From contig JAAWSV010000012.1 of the NCBI GenBank assembly GCA_022801715.1, positions 1-60,056 on the forward strand: 60,056 nt of DNA, in the 5' to 3' direction. Source of the DNA: Oscillospiraceae bacterium (lineage in GTDB: Bacteria > Bacillota > Clostridia > Oscillospirales > Oscillospiraceae). The notes beneath the pieces are model-generated. The model did no database searches and was not told the origin of the DNA. It was given only the letters and a program-made list of their open reading frames with translations. Positions 51,875-59,964 of this stretch are shown here, in pieces (within the stretch, counting starts at the first letter, position 1; each line of letters starts with the position of its first letter). Made by a program: the position numbers and the translations under genes.

Positions 51875-51914
51875 AAAAAAGGGTGCCCATAGGGAGATGG
51901 GGCACCCTTTTTTG
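51875..51914. terminator. Bidirectional terminator
   Basis: A 14-bp stem, AAAAAAGGGTGCCC (51875-51888) with its complement at 51900-51913, between convergent genes. Confidence 0.9.
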
Positions 51915-51926
51915 GTTTGTCCGCGC

Positions 51927-52685
51927 TCAGGGGTTCTCGCCGCACCACCTGGCAATGGCGGTGATCAGCTTTAGGGGGAGGGGCTTGCCGTGGGGGAGCT
52001 GGATGGCGCCCTTGCTGGTGGGGTAGTCCGAGAGCCGCGGGGCAAAGGCCGCTACGGCCTCCGGGCCGGGGTAGAGGCCGATGTGCTTTTTGGAGGCGGC
52101 GAATTGGATCAGATTCCGGCCCCGCCAGTAGGTGGGCATGCTCCAGGAGATTTTCTCCGCCGCCTCCGGGAGGCCGGCGCGGACGGCGGCGTTTACTTGC
52201 CGGAGGCGGTCCTGCACCGCCTCCGGCTGGGCGGCGATGTAGTCCTCGATGGTCTTTGGGGCCTCTCCGCAGTAGTGGTCCTGCTCCCTATGGCGAAAGG
52301 ATCGGCCGCACCTGGGGCAGGTCCACAGGGGGGACTCCCCCGGCTTTCGCAGGATTTTTTTTAGGGGGCGTCCTCTGGCCAGCTCGTCAATCAGCTTGTC
52401 GAGGTATCGGATCTCCCGGAGGAGGGGGTCCTCCACCTCCTCCACCCGGACGCCGCAGACGGTGCCCTTGATCAGTACCCGGTCCGGGTTGGGCGCCGGG
52501 GCCTGGCGGAGGAAGTCCCCGTAGGGGACGGCGGCGGCGCGGCGGATCTGGTCCGTGGAGTAGCCCGTCAGCCAGGAGATGATGGCGTCCACCTCCGCCT
52601 CCGTCCGCCCCTTTCGGAGGGCCTTGTCCAAGAGGAGGCCGTAGACCCTCCCGAATTCCATTTGAAAGATTTTTTCATGGCGCAT
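51927..52685 (-). CDS. DUF2200-DUF1801 fusion protein
   Basis: 252 residues from ATG 52685. The first ~100 residues match DUF2200: Lys-Ile-Phe-x-Met-x-Phe, then Lys-Gly-Arg-Thr-Glu-Ala-Glu-Val, then Trp-Leu-Thr-Gly-Tyr. A Cys-Pro-Arg-Cys-Gly zinc-ribbon-like link follows near residue 136. The last ~110 residues match DUF1801: Ile-Ala-Ala-Gln-Pro, Ile-Ser-Trp-Ser-Met-Pro-Thr-Tyr, and His-Ile-Gly-Leu-Tyr-Pro. DUF1801 proteins share a fold with frataxin-like YdhG; no role is proven for either. I infer a fusion of normally separate domains. Confidence 0.82.
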   Translation of the reverse strand: MRHEKIFQMEFGRVYGLLLDKALRKGRTEAEVDAIISWLTGYSTDQIRRAAAVPYGDFLRQAPAPNPDRVLIKGTVCGVRVEEVEDPLLREIRYLDKLIDELARGRPLKKILRKPGESPLWTCPRCGRSFRHREQDHYCGEAPKTIEDYIAAQPEAVQDRLRQVNAAVRAGLPEAAEKISWSMPTYWRGRNLIQFAASKKHIGLYPGPEAVAAFAPRLSDYPTSKGAIQLPHGKPLPLKLITAIARWCGENP

Positions 52686-52803
52686 GGCTCCACTCTCCTG
52701 ATTGTGATGGGGGTATTTTATCACAGGGAGGGGGATTTGACCAGAGGGGGATAGGGGGAGCGTGTTTTTTTTGACAGTTTGCAGAATACCACATTTTTCT
52801 TAA

Positions 52804-52832
52804 TTGCACTTTTCGGCGCGGTGGTGTATACT
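52804..52832 (+). promoter_or_regulatory. Promoter of the RluA-type synthase
   Basis: TTGCAC at 52804-52809, a 17-nt spacer, and TATACT at 52827-52832, about 49 nt before the ATG. Confidence 0.8.
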
Positions 52833-52880
52833 ATACCCAATGGACGAGGACTACACTGACAGAGGGGAGGACGCTCCCTT

Positions 52881-53768
52881 ATGACCATCACGATTACCGC
52901 CGCCCAGGATGGGCGCACGGTCCGCGGGGTGCTCCGGCAGGACCTTCTGGTCTCCGCCACCCTGCTGGGCCGCCTCAAGCGCCGGGAGGGCGCTCTCCTC
53001 CTCAACGGCGCGCCGGTGTTCACCAATGCCCTGCTCCGGGCGGGGGATGTCCTCACGGTGGACCTGTCGGACCCGGCGGGGGCGGGGGGCGTGCCCCCTG
53101 TCCCCATGGAGCTGGAGATCCCCTATGAGGACGAGGACCTTTTGGTCGTCAACAAGGCCGCGCCTCTGGCGGTTCACCCCTCCTCCTTCGCGCCGGGGGA
53201 GCCCACCCTGGCCAACGGTCTGGCCCACTATCTGGGCGGGGGGCGGCCCTTCCACCCCGTCAGCCGTCTGGACCGGGGGACCACCGGTCTGATGACGGTG
53301 GCCAAGAGCCAGTACATCCACAATCTGCTGCGCCAGGAGCTCCATACCGACCGGTTCTACCGGGAGTACCGGGGCATCGCCCTGGGGGCGCCTCCGGCGG
53401 AGACGGGGCGGATTGACCTGCCCATCGCGCGGGCGGAGGGGTCCCCCATCAAGCGGTGCACCGAAAGCGGCGGGGCGGAGGCCCTGACGGAGTATCAGGT
53501 GCTGTGCCGCCGGGGGGAGCTGACGCTGCTCCGCCTGACGCCCCGCACCGGGCGCACCCACCAGCTGCGTGTCCACCTCGCCGCCATAGGCTGTCCCCTG
53601 CTGGGGGACTGGCTCTACGGCACGGAGGATACCGAGCGGATCGGCCGGCCCGCCCTCCACGCCGCCCTTCTGCGGCTGCGCCACCCCCTCACCGGAGAGG
53701 CGCTGTCTCTGGCGGCGGCGCTGCCGGCGGATATGGCCCGGTTCTTCCCGGATTGGCGGGAGGACTGA
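52881..53768 (+). CDS. RluA-family pseudouridine synthase
   Basis: 295 residues. An S4-like N-terminal domain (about 12-65) precedes the catalytic domain with His-Pro-Val-Ser-Arg-Leu-Asp131-Arg-Gly-Thr-Thr-Gly-Leu, where Asp131 is the catalytic residue. A Thr-Gly-Arg-Thr-His-Gln-Leu-Arg-Val-His motif near 230 is also diagnostic. It modifies uridines in rRNA or tRNA; RluD-like or YlyB-like specificity cannot be assigned. It is monocistronic or leads into the lipoprotein gene 64 nt downstream. Confidence 0.92.
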   Translation: MTITITAAQDGRTVRGVLRQDLLVSATLLGRLKRREGALLLNGAPVFTNALLRAGDVLTVDLSDPAGAGGVPPVPMELEIPYEDEDLLVVNKAAPLAVHPSSFAPGEPTLANGLAHYLGGGRPFHPVSRLDRGTTGLMTVAKSQYIHNLLRQELHTDRFYREYRGIALGAPPAETGRIDLPIARAEGSPIKRCTESGGAEALTEYQVLCRRGELTLLRLTPRTGRTHQLRVHLAAIGCPLLGDWLYGTEDTERIGRPALHAALLRLRHPLTGEALSLAAALPADMARFFPDWRED

Positions 53769-53832
53769 GGGAAGTCAAACATTTTTGCTGTTTTGCCGTC
53801 CCGTTGGACGGATGAGAAAGGAGTATTCCACC

Positions 53833-54645
53833 ATGAGAAAGCTGCTGATCCCCCTGCTCCTCTGCGCCCTGCTGCTCACCGCCTGCGGCGGGCAGGAGGC
53901 CGACGACGGACCTGCCGCCGCCGGGCCCAAGCGCACCTCCTCCGCGGAGCAGGATGAAAAGAAGGAGGCCGTGCGTTCGGCGGTGAACAGCGCCCTCTCC
54001 GGCACCTTCGACGGGGAGCTGACGGTGCGGGTGCGCACCGACCGGGTGGAGGTCAGCGTCCTCCTCAACGACCCGGCCTACTCCGCCGACGCCGAGCCCC
54101 CGGCGGACTGGGCGGAGATGAGGGAGGAGACGGCGGCAACCACGCTGTCCCTCAGCGAGGCGCTGAAGGACCTGGGGGAGTACCGGGCGCTGATCTACCT
54201 GATGGACCAGCAGGAGGCCATCCTGCTCACCGCCTTCAACGGCCGGGCCGCCTTCGACAAGTTTGAGAAGCGCTCCGGACAGAGCGGCGGGACGGAGGGC
54301 CTGACGCTGGCGGCCTTTGACAGCGTGTTCGAGGGGATGGGCTACGAGGAGGTCTGCGGTCTCTTAGGCGGCGAGGGGGAGCTGCTGTCCTCTGTGGAGG
54401 ACGGGGAGAGCCTCAACGAGATCTACTCCTGGTCCGGCGCCGACGGGGCCAGTGTGACGGTGGTCTTTGAGAACGGCGCCATGGCCAGCAAGAGCCAGGT
54501 GGGCCTGGAGCCTGTTTTCGATGATTTCGGCGGCGATTCGTCCTCCGGCGGGAGCTTCGGCGGCGTGGCGGTGCTGCCCGGCGGCAGTGTCAGCATCGGC
54601 GGCGGGTCGATTGTGGGAGTGGAAGTGGAAGTGGTGCCTCGGTAG
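53833..54645 (+). CDS. Lipoprotein of unknown function
   Basis: 270 residues. A lipobox Leu-Leu-Leu-Thr-Ala-Cys places the lipidated Cys at 18. The mature part is acidic, with a Gly/Ser-rich C-terminus (about 235-260). Within it, a Phe-Glu-Gly-Met-Gly-Tyr-Glu-Glu-Val-Cys-Gly-Leu-Leu-Gly-Gly-Glu-Gly motif near 165-181, followed by Tyr-Ser-Trp, resembles the repeat of BLIP-like or DUF3862-type secreted proteins that track Gly-x-Gly-Glu. This is a resemblance only. AAAGGAG precedes the ATG. Confidence 0.78.
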   Translation: MRKLLIPLLLCALLLTACGGQEADDGPAAAGPKRTSSAEQDEKKEAVRSAVNSALSGTFDGELTVRVRTDRVEVSVLLNDPAYSADAEPPADWAEMREETAATTLSLSEALKDLGEYRALIYLMDQQEAILLTAFNGRAAFDKFEKRSGQSGGTEGLTLAAFDSVFEGMGYEEVCGLLGGEGELLSSVEDGESLNEIYSWSGADGASVTVVFENGAMASKSQVGLEPVFDDFGGDSSSGGSFGGVAVLPGGSVSIGGGSIVGVEVEVVPR

Positions 54646-54741
54646 AGGCCGGCCTCTGTGCCGATTCCGGGGATGGGGCGCCTTGGGGCGCCGGTATGGG
54701 ATGCTGCCATGTGGACCCGCAAGGGGAAAGGAGTGGATCTG

Positions 54742-55776
54742 ATGAGCCTGAGAAAACGACTGACCGCGGCGCTGCTGAGCGGCGTGCTGGCGCTGGCCCT
54801 GTGCGTGCCGGCAGCGGCGGCGGAGCTGCCCAAGAATGACTGTACCCTCTATGTGGGGCGGATTACCGGCATCATCCGGGACAGCGAGGGAGGTGTGGCC
54901 CGTTTGACCATCACCTCTGAGGCGGGGGGCGCCTACTATACCCTGCTGATCTCCCCGGCCACCGTGTGGGTGGACGCCGCCGGACGAAAGATGGACAGCG
55001 GCGCGGAGCTGAAGGAGGGGGAGCGGATCTATGCCGCCTGTGACAGCAGCAGCCGGTCCGACGACGAGGACAGCGGCGATTTGCTGACGGTGTGCGCGGT
55101 GGTGCGCAACGTGGCGGAGGAGGCGGACTGCGCCTTCTACCATGTGGTGTCGGACTTCGCGCCGGAGAAGGACGGCGGCTGGCTGATCACCGTCAACGGC
55201 GGCGGGATGTACCTCCATGTTGACGGGGATACCACCCTCACCGACTACAAAACCGGGGAGGAGCTGTCCCTCTCCCAGATTGAGACCGGGGACCGTTTGA
55301 TGGCCTGGTACGGGCCGGTTCTGGCGGCGATCTATCCGGCGGAGGCCAGCCCCAGGTATTTGATGCGTCTGCCCGAGGCGGAGGGGGAGACCCTCGCGGA
55401 GGGGGCGGCGCTGTCCTTGGTGATCAACGGGAGCGAAAGTGAGCTTACCGGGCGCTATGAGAGCGGCGTGGCCATGGTGCCGGCGGCGGCGGTGGCCCAG
55501 GCGCTGGGGCTGAAGGCCTCCTATGTGAAGGGCGAGGAGGGCCGCGTGGTCACGATTGAGAGCGAGACCTTCGCCGTGACGCTGGCGATTGACGCGGGGG
55601 TGATCTCCGGGGCCACCAGAATTGCGGGGGCGGTGGGCGCCACCGGGCCTCTGCGCTACGGCAGGGGGGCCTATATTGAGGAGCCCGGTGTCACTTGGGC
55701 GCCGGCGGAGCTGTTTCGTATGCTGGGCCAGCGGGTGACGCTGGAGGGGACGACGCTGACCATCGGGCCGATGTGA
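54742..55776 (+). CDS. Secreted protein with copper-amine-oxidase-N-like C-terminus
   Basis: 344 residues. A signal peptide (1-26) ends in Ala-Ala-Ala-Ala. The middle is beta-rich with no motif I can name. The last ~120 residues (Met-Val-Pro-Ala-Ala-Ala-Val-Ala-Gln-Ala-Leu-Gly, then Val-Thr-Ile-Glu-Ser, then Val-Thr-Trp-Ala-Pro, ending Val-Thr-Leu-Glu-Gly-Thr-Thr-Leu-Thr-Ile) are the copper amine oxidase N-terminal-like fold that in Clostridia serves as a wall- or partner-binding module, not an oxidase. AAAGGAG precedes ATG 54742. Confidence 0.82.
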   Translation: MSLRKRLTAALLSGVLALALCVPAAAAELPKNDCTLYVGRITGIIRDSEGGVARLTITSEAGGAYYTLLISPATVWVDAAGRKMDSGAELKEGERIYAACDSSSRSDDEDSGDLLTVCAVVRNVAEEADCAFYHVVSDFAPEKDGGWLITVNGGGMYLHVDGDTTLTDYKTGEELSLSQIETGDRLMAWYGPVLAAIYPAEASPRYLMRLPEAEGETLAEGAALSLVINGSESELTGRYESGVAMVPAAAVAQALGLKASYVKGEEGRVVTIESETFAVTLAIDAGVISGATRIAGAVGATGPLRYGRGAYIEEPGVTWAPAELFRMLGQRVTLEGTTLTIGPM

Positions 55777-55807
55777 CCTGATGGGGAGAGAGAATGGAAT
55801 CAAAAGA

Positions 55808-55855
55808 CGCACCGGGGGCGGCCTTTCGCGGCTGCTCCCGGTGTGCGGCGTTTTT
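55808..55855. terminator. Terminator between convergent genes
   Basis: An imperfect stem (CGCACCGGG with CCCGGTGTGCG, inner CGGCC/CGGCTG) is followed by TTTTT on the plus strand. Confidence 0.75.
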
Positions 55856-55883
55856 GGGATATGGGTGCGGTTTTTGGGGGGGA

Positions 55884-57047
55884 TTACAGGTAGCCCTTCT
55901 CCACCTTTACCACGGCGAAGTAGTTCCCCGGCATGGTCTGGATGAGGGCGCGGATGCGCAGGGCCGCCTCCCGGTCGGTGAGGGGGAGGTCGAAGGGGAC
56001 TTGGGCGTCGAAAATCAGGTTGGTGTGGGTGGGACCCTCCACCATGCGGAAGTCGTGGATACTGATCCGATCGTCAATGGTGCGCAGGAGGGCGGCCACC
56101 TCCTCCCGCTTCTCCGCCACCGCCTCGTCGCAGCTCACCGGGTCCATGTGGATGGTGGCCAGACAGTGCATCTGCCGGCCCAGCTCCCCCTCCACCGTGT
56201 CCACCACGTCGTGGAGGACGATCATGTCCCCGTCGCAGCGGACCTCCGCGTGGAGGGTGATCATCAGGCGGCCCGGCCCGTAGTCGTGGACGATGAGATC
56301 GTGGACGCCGATAATCTCCGGGTGGGAGAGGACCAGGGCCTCCACCTCCCCCACAAACTCCGGGGAGGGCGGCTGCCCCAGGAGGGGGCTTATGGTGTCC
56401 TGGGCGGCGCTCCAGCCGCCGCGGAGGACAAACAGCGCCACCAGCAGGCCGAACCAGCCGTCCAGCGGGAGGCGGGTGCAGTGCCCGGCCAAGGTGGCGA
56501 GGAGCACCGCTGTGGTGGCGGCGGCGTCGCTGAGGCTGTCCGCGGCGGTGGCGGCCATGGCGGAGGAGCGGATCTTCCGCCCCAGGCGGCGGTTGTAGGC
56601 GCACATGTACAGCTTTACGGCGATGGAGAGAACGAGAATCAGGAGAATCACCGGGTGGAAGTCCACCGCCTCCGGGCGGATGATCTTCTCCACGCTGCTT
56701 TTAAGGAGCTCGAAGCCCATGAGGATGATCAGCATCGCCACAATCAGGCCGGAGATGTACTCCATCCGGCCGTGGCCGAAGGGGTGGTCCCGGTCCGGCT
56801 CCTGCGCCGCCAGATGGAAGCCGAGGAGGGATACCACCGAGGAACCGGCGTCGCTGAGGTTGTTCAGCGCGTCGGCAGTGATGGCAATGGAGCCGCTGAG
56901 GAGGCCGGCGAAGAGTTTGAGGGCGCACAGCAGCACATTCAGTACGATTCCCACCAGTCCGCAGAGCATCCCGCACCGCCGGCGGACGTGGGGGTCCTCC
57001 GTGTTGGGATAGCCGGGAATCAGACGGCGGGCCAGAAGTTCAATCAC
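55884..57047 (-). CDS. Cation diffusion facilitator (CDF) efflux protein
   Basis: 387 residues with six membrane helices in the first ~230. Metal-site motifs are visible: Ala-Asp-Ala-Leu-Asn-Asn-Leu-Ser-Asp near residue 57, and His-Pro-Phe-Gly-His-Gly-Arg near 92, and Ala-Asp-Ser-Leu-Ser-Asp-Ala near 170. A long C-terminal cytoplasmic domain (about 215-387) is larger than usual. CDF proteins export Zn2+, Co2+, Fe2+ or Mn2+ against protons. GTG 57047 overlaps the antiporter stop by 4 nt (GTGA), so the two are translationally coupled. A longer open frame upstream is not used. Confidence 0.92.
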   Translation of the reverse strand: MIELLARRLIPGYPNTEDPHVRRRCGMLCGLVGIVLNVLLCALKLFAGLLSGSIAITADALNNLSDAGSSVVSLLGFHLAAQEPDRDHPFGHGRMEYISGLIVAMLIILMGFELLKSSVEKIIRPEAVDFHPVILLILVLSIAVKLYMCAYNRRLGRKIRSSAMAATAADSLSDAAATTAVLLATLAGHCTRLPLDGWFGLLVALFVLRGGWSAAQDTISPLLGQPPSPEFVGEVEALVLSHPEIIGVHDLIVHDYGPGRLMITLHAEVRCDGDMIVLHDVVDTVEGELGRQMHCLATIHMDPVSCDEAVAEKREEVAALLRTIDDRISIHDFRMVEGPTHTNLIFDAQVPFDLPLTDREAALRIRALIQTMPGNYFAVVKVEKGYL

Positions 57048-58390
57048 AGTTGATCCTGCCTTTCTTGCGGGGCGGACGATAGGGCCGGTCGGGCGCCCCC
57101 CGCGGGGAAGAAGTATTTTTTCGTGAACAGATACGTCAGGGGCGTCAGCCACAGCAGCGCCGCGTAGGGCAGGGCCTCCGGCCCCACGCCGATCATGGCC
57201 AAGGGCACCGAGGAGGCAATCGACCAAGGCACCAAAGCCGGCAGGAGCACGCCGGAGTTTTCGATGTCAATGGCCAGCTCCGTGCGGTCGCTATACCCGG
57301 AGCGCAGCAGCTGTTCCGAGAGCATGACGGCGATGGTCTGGTTGCAGAAAACCATGGCCGACCCCAAGCCGGTGAGGATCGCCGTGGGAAAACGGCCCAA
57401 GCGGCGGCACAGTGACAAGACCTCCTTTTGCAGCGGCTCCAACACCCGGATTCCCTCCAGGAGGCCGGAGTAGAGTCCGGTGAGCAGCACCACCAAGCAG
57501 GTGGAGACCATGCTCCGCACCCCGCCGCCGGAGAGTACCGCTGCCAACTCCCCCTCCGCCTGATAGCCGAGCAGGGCGGCCCGGACCACCTCCGGCAGGG
57601 ACAGACGCTGTACCCAGACGGCCACACCGGCGGCGGCCGCCATGCTGCCGAGCATCGCAAGGCGGATGGACACGTGGAACAGCGGCAGTACCAGCATCAA
57701 AAGCGCCGGCAGCAGGGCCATCCAAGAGAGGACAAAGGCCTGCTCCACCGCGCCGGCCACCGCCGGGTCCACCGCTTGAAGCGGGTGGCGCGGCGAAAGG
57801 GCCGCGTACAGCGCCGCGCACAGCAGCAGGGGCGGGAGGCCGGTGACGAACATCCTCTTTACGTTGGCATAGAGGTCTGTCCCCGTCACGGACGCCACCA
57901 GAATGGCGGAGGAGGAGGCCGGGGACCCCCTGTCCCCGAAAAAGGCCCCGGACAGCACCGCTCCGGCGGCCGCCAGCTCGCTCACCCCGCCGAAGCGGGC
58001 CAGCGCCATCAGCACCACGCCTGCCGTGCTGGCCACGCCGAAGGAGGTTCCCAGCATGTAGGACAGCGCGGCGCAGATCAGAAAGGCGATCAGCAGAAAC
58101 AGCGGCGGCGTGATCAGGCGCATCCCGTGGTGGATACAGTAGGTGATGGTGCCGCTGGCACGCCACAGCCCGGTGATGGCGCCCATGAGAAGCAGCGCCG
58201 TGATGGCCACAAGACTTGTCCGGGCCTTGTCCCCGGCCATGGCGCACAGCTCCTTGGCCGAATAGCCCCGCCGCAGGCCCAGGGCGAAGAACAGCGCCAG
58301 TCCTGCCAGCAAAGCCCAGCCCACGAACCAGCCCTTTACAATACACAGCAGCAGTACCCCTAAAAAGGTCAGAAATACCCCTATGGTCAT
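57044..58390 (-). CDS. NhaC-family Na+/H+ antiporter
   Basis: 448 residues with about eleven membrane helices. The pattern Gly-Thr-Ser-Phe-Gly-Val-Ala-Ser-Thr-Ala-Gly near residue 116, then Gly-Ala-Phe-Phe-Gly-Asp-Arg-Gly-Ser-Pro near 150, matches NhaC-type antiporters. Substrates in the family include Na+ and malate/lactate exchange, so the exact ion is not certain. ATG 58390 overlaps the stop of the zinc-ribbon gene by 4 nt (ATGA). Confidence 0.9.
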   Translation of the reverse strand: MTIGVFLTFLGVLLLCIVKGWFVGWALLAGLALFFALGLRRGYSAKELCAMAGDKARTSLVAITALLLMGAITGLWRASGTITYCIHHGMRLITPPLFLLIAFLICAALSYMLGTSFGVASTAGVVLMALARFGGVSELAAAGAVLSGAFFGDRGSPASSSAILVASVTGTDLYANVKRMFVTGLPPLLLCAALYAALSPRHPLQAVDPAVAGAVEQAFVLSWMALLPALLMLVLPLFHVSIRLAMLGSMAAAAGVAVWVQRLSLPEVVRAALLGYQAEGELAAVLSGGGVRSMVSTCLVVLLTGLYSGLLEGIRVLEPLQKEVLSLCRRLGRFPTAILTGLGSAMVFCNQTIAVMLSEQLLRSGYSDRTELAIDIENSGVLLPALVPWSIASSVPLAMIGVGPEALPYAALLWLTPLTYLFTKKYFFPAGGARPALSSAPQERQDQL

Positions 58391-59022
58391 GGCTTCGCCC
58401 CCGATCCCCCGTCCGCCGCGGGACGGCCCGGGATGGTCAGGGTGTACCGGCAGCAGAGCTGGTCCAGGTCCTCGTCGGTGGCCGCGCCGATGCGCAGCTT
58501 GCCGCCGCAGTCCTGACAGACCAGATCCACCGCTCCGCCCCGCACCGTGATGGTATACCGGCGGCTGCCGCAGGCGCAGGAGATGCCGCCTCGTCCGGCA
58601 ATCTCCCGCAGCTCGGAGAGGACCTCGTACATGATCACACTGTCGGCAAAGGGGGCCTCCTGGCTCTCCCGGAGCTTCTCCGCGGCGATCTGGAGCTGCT
58701 GGAGGGCGGCCATCACACGGCCCTCCTCCCCGACACAGCAGCAGAGCTGGTGCCGCTCCGGGCAGCTGAGGGCGACGCTCTCCCCCTGGAGCACCCGCTG
58801 GGCCTCCAAGCGGGCGACGTGCTCCCCGCCGCAGACGCCACAGGGGACTTGCAGGCGCAGCCGAAGCCCCTCTGGCTCCGAGACCAGCTCCGACTCCCCG
58901 CAGTCGCAGACCAGGCCGGAGAGGCCGGCGGAGACGGCGAAGGCCGTCCGCTCCCCCACGACGCTCCGCCCGCACTTGGGGCAGATATAGCCAAATGTTA
59001 TGTTCTCTCTCACAGGTTCCAC
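58387..59022 (-). CDS. Zinc-ribbon protein of unknown function
   Basis: 211 residues. An N-terminal Cys-Pro-x-Cys-Gly ribbon pairs with Cys-Asp-Cys-Gly near residue 40. Further Cys-Gly-Val-Cys-Gly-Gly near 62, Cys-Ala-Cys-Gly near 148 and Cys-x-x-Cys-Gly-Gly near 169 give up to three metal sites. Start GTG 59022 has GGAGG 9 nt upstream. It leads the operon with the two transporters and, as a metal-binding protein before a CDF exporter, might sense or handle metal. That is inference. Confidence 0.78.
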   Translation of the reverse strand: MEPVRENITFGYICPKCGRSVVGERTAFAVSAGLSGLVCDCGESELVSEPEGLRLRLQVPCGVCGGEHVARLEAQRVLQGESVALSCPERHQLCCCVGEEGRVMAALQQLQIAAEKLRESQEAPFADSVIMYEVLSELREIAGRGGISCACGSRRYTITVRGGAVDLVCQDCGGKLRIGAATDEDLDQLCCRYTLTIPGRPAADGGSGAKP

Positions 59023-59189
59023 AGGGCAGGTCCTCCTGACAATGACGGGAATGTTTTCCCTCCGTTTTTTTCCTTCCGGGCCGTTTTGAAGCCCCGGCCC
59101 GCAGGCCTGGCGGTTTGTACAGCTCCTTATTATACGCCATGGCGCGGGGTTTTTCCAGAGGAGGAGGGAAAATCTTTTTGGGGACAGCG

Positions 59190-59227
59190 CAGAACCCCCG
59201 CCGAGGGAGACCCTGGCGGGGGTTCTG
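59190..59227 (-). terminator. Terminator of the phosphoribosyltransferase gene
   Basis: A perfect 13-bp stem, CAGAACCCCCGCC (59190-59202) with its complement at 59215-59227, just beyond the minus-strand stop codon. Confidence 0.8.
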
Positions 59228-59234
59228 AAAACAT

Positions 59235-59795
59235 CTACTCCTTCACACTGCCGTCCGCGTTGAACACCGGCAGCGGGGCCAAATAGACCAGATCGCTCCG
59301 CCGCAGGGCGTCCCCCTCGGCCAGAATGGCCGCCCGGCCCGTCACGGTGCCGCCGGCCTGACGCACCAGCTCCTCCATGGCGTGGAGGGACTCCCCGGTG
59401 GAGATCACGTCGTCCACCAGCAAGATCCGCTTGCCCTTGATGAAGGCCGCGTCCTCCCCGCCGATGTACAGCTCCTGCTGGTGCAGGGTGGTGATGGAGC
59501 GCACCGCCACGTGGAGGGGATCCGTCATGTACACCTTGGGGCCCTTGCGGGCGATGAAGTACCGCTCTGCGCCGGACTGGCGGGCCATCTCGTGGATCAG
59601 GGGAATGCTCTTGGCCTCGGCGGTGAGCATATAGTCGTAGCTGTCCGCGGGGATGGCTTTGAGCAGGTGCTCCGCGCAGGCCACCGTCAGCTCCGCATCG
59701 CCGAAGATGATAAAGGCGCCGATGTAGAAGTTCTCAGCCACCTTGCACAGGGGCAGCTGGCGCTCCAGTCCGGCAACGTGCATGGTATAGGTCAT
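59235..59795 (-). CDS. Purine-type phosphoribosyltransferase
   Basis: 186 residues. The PRPP-binding motif is Ile-Leu-Leu-Val-Asp-Asp-Val-Ile-Ser-Thr-Gly-Glu-Ser near residues 122-134, and a Tyr-Phe-Ile-Ala-Arg-Lys motif lies near 80. The overall pattern resembles adenine or xanthine phosphoribosyltransferases, but the hood region does not let me choose. It would salvage a free purine to its nucleotide. ATG 59795 with GGAGG upstream was chosen; the longer frame starts upstream of the promoter's transcript region. Confidence 0.88.
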   Translation of the reverse strand: MTYTMHVAGLERQLPLCKVAENFYIGAFIIFGDAELTVACAEHLLKAIPADSYDYMLTAEAKSIPLIHEMARQSGAERYFIARKGPKVYMTDPLHVAVRSITTLHQQELYIGGEDAAFIKGKRILLVDDVISTGESLHAMEELVRQAGGTVTGRAAILAEGDALRRSDLVYLAPLPVFNADGSVKE

Positions 59796-59862
59796 AGGGG
59801 TGCCTCCTTCAGGTTGTATAGGTAGGGTTGATGGGGCGGCAGGGGGGGTTAATTGCACCTCC

Positions 59863-59890
59863 ATTATATCTTCTTCCGTGGAAAAGTCAA
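59863..59890 (-). promoter_or_regulatory. Promoter of the phosphoribosyltransferase gene
   Basis: On the minus strand TTGACT (complement of 59885-59890), a 16-nt spacer, and TATAAT (complement of 59863-59868). The leader of about 60 nt is too short for a purine riboswitch. Confidence 0.8.
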
Positions 59891-59964
59891 GCCGGGGGCA
59901 GAGGGGGGCGTATGGTGCGGGGAAGGTTCCAGGGGCGATGGGGGTGATTTTTGCGGCTTTTTTC

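Noticed and set aside
59796-59862. Purine riboswitch before the phosphoribosyltransferase gene
   Set aside because: The leader is only about 60 nt and lacks the three-way-junction core.
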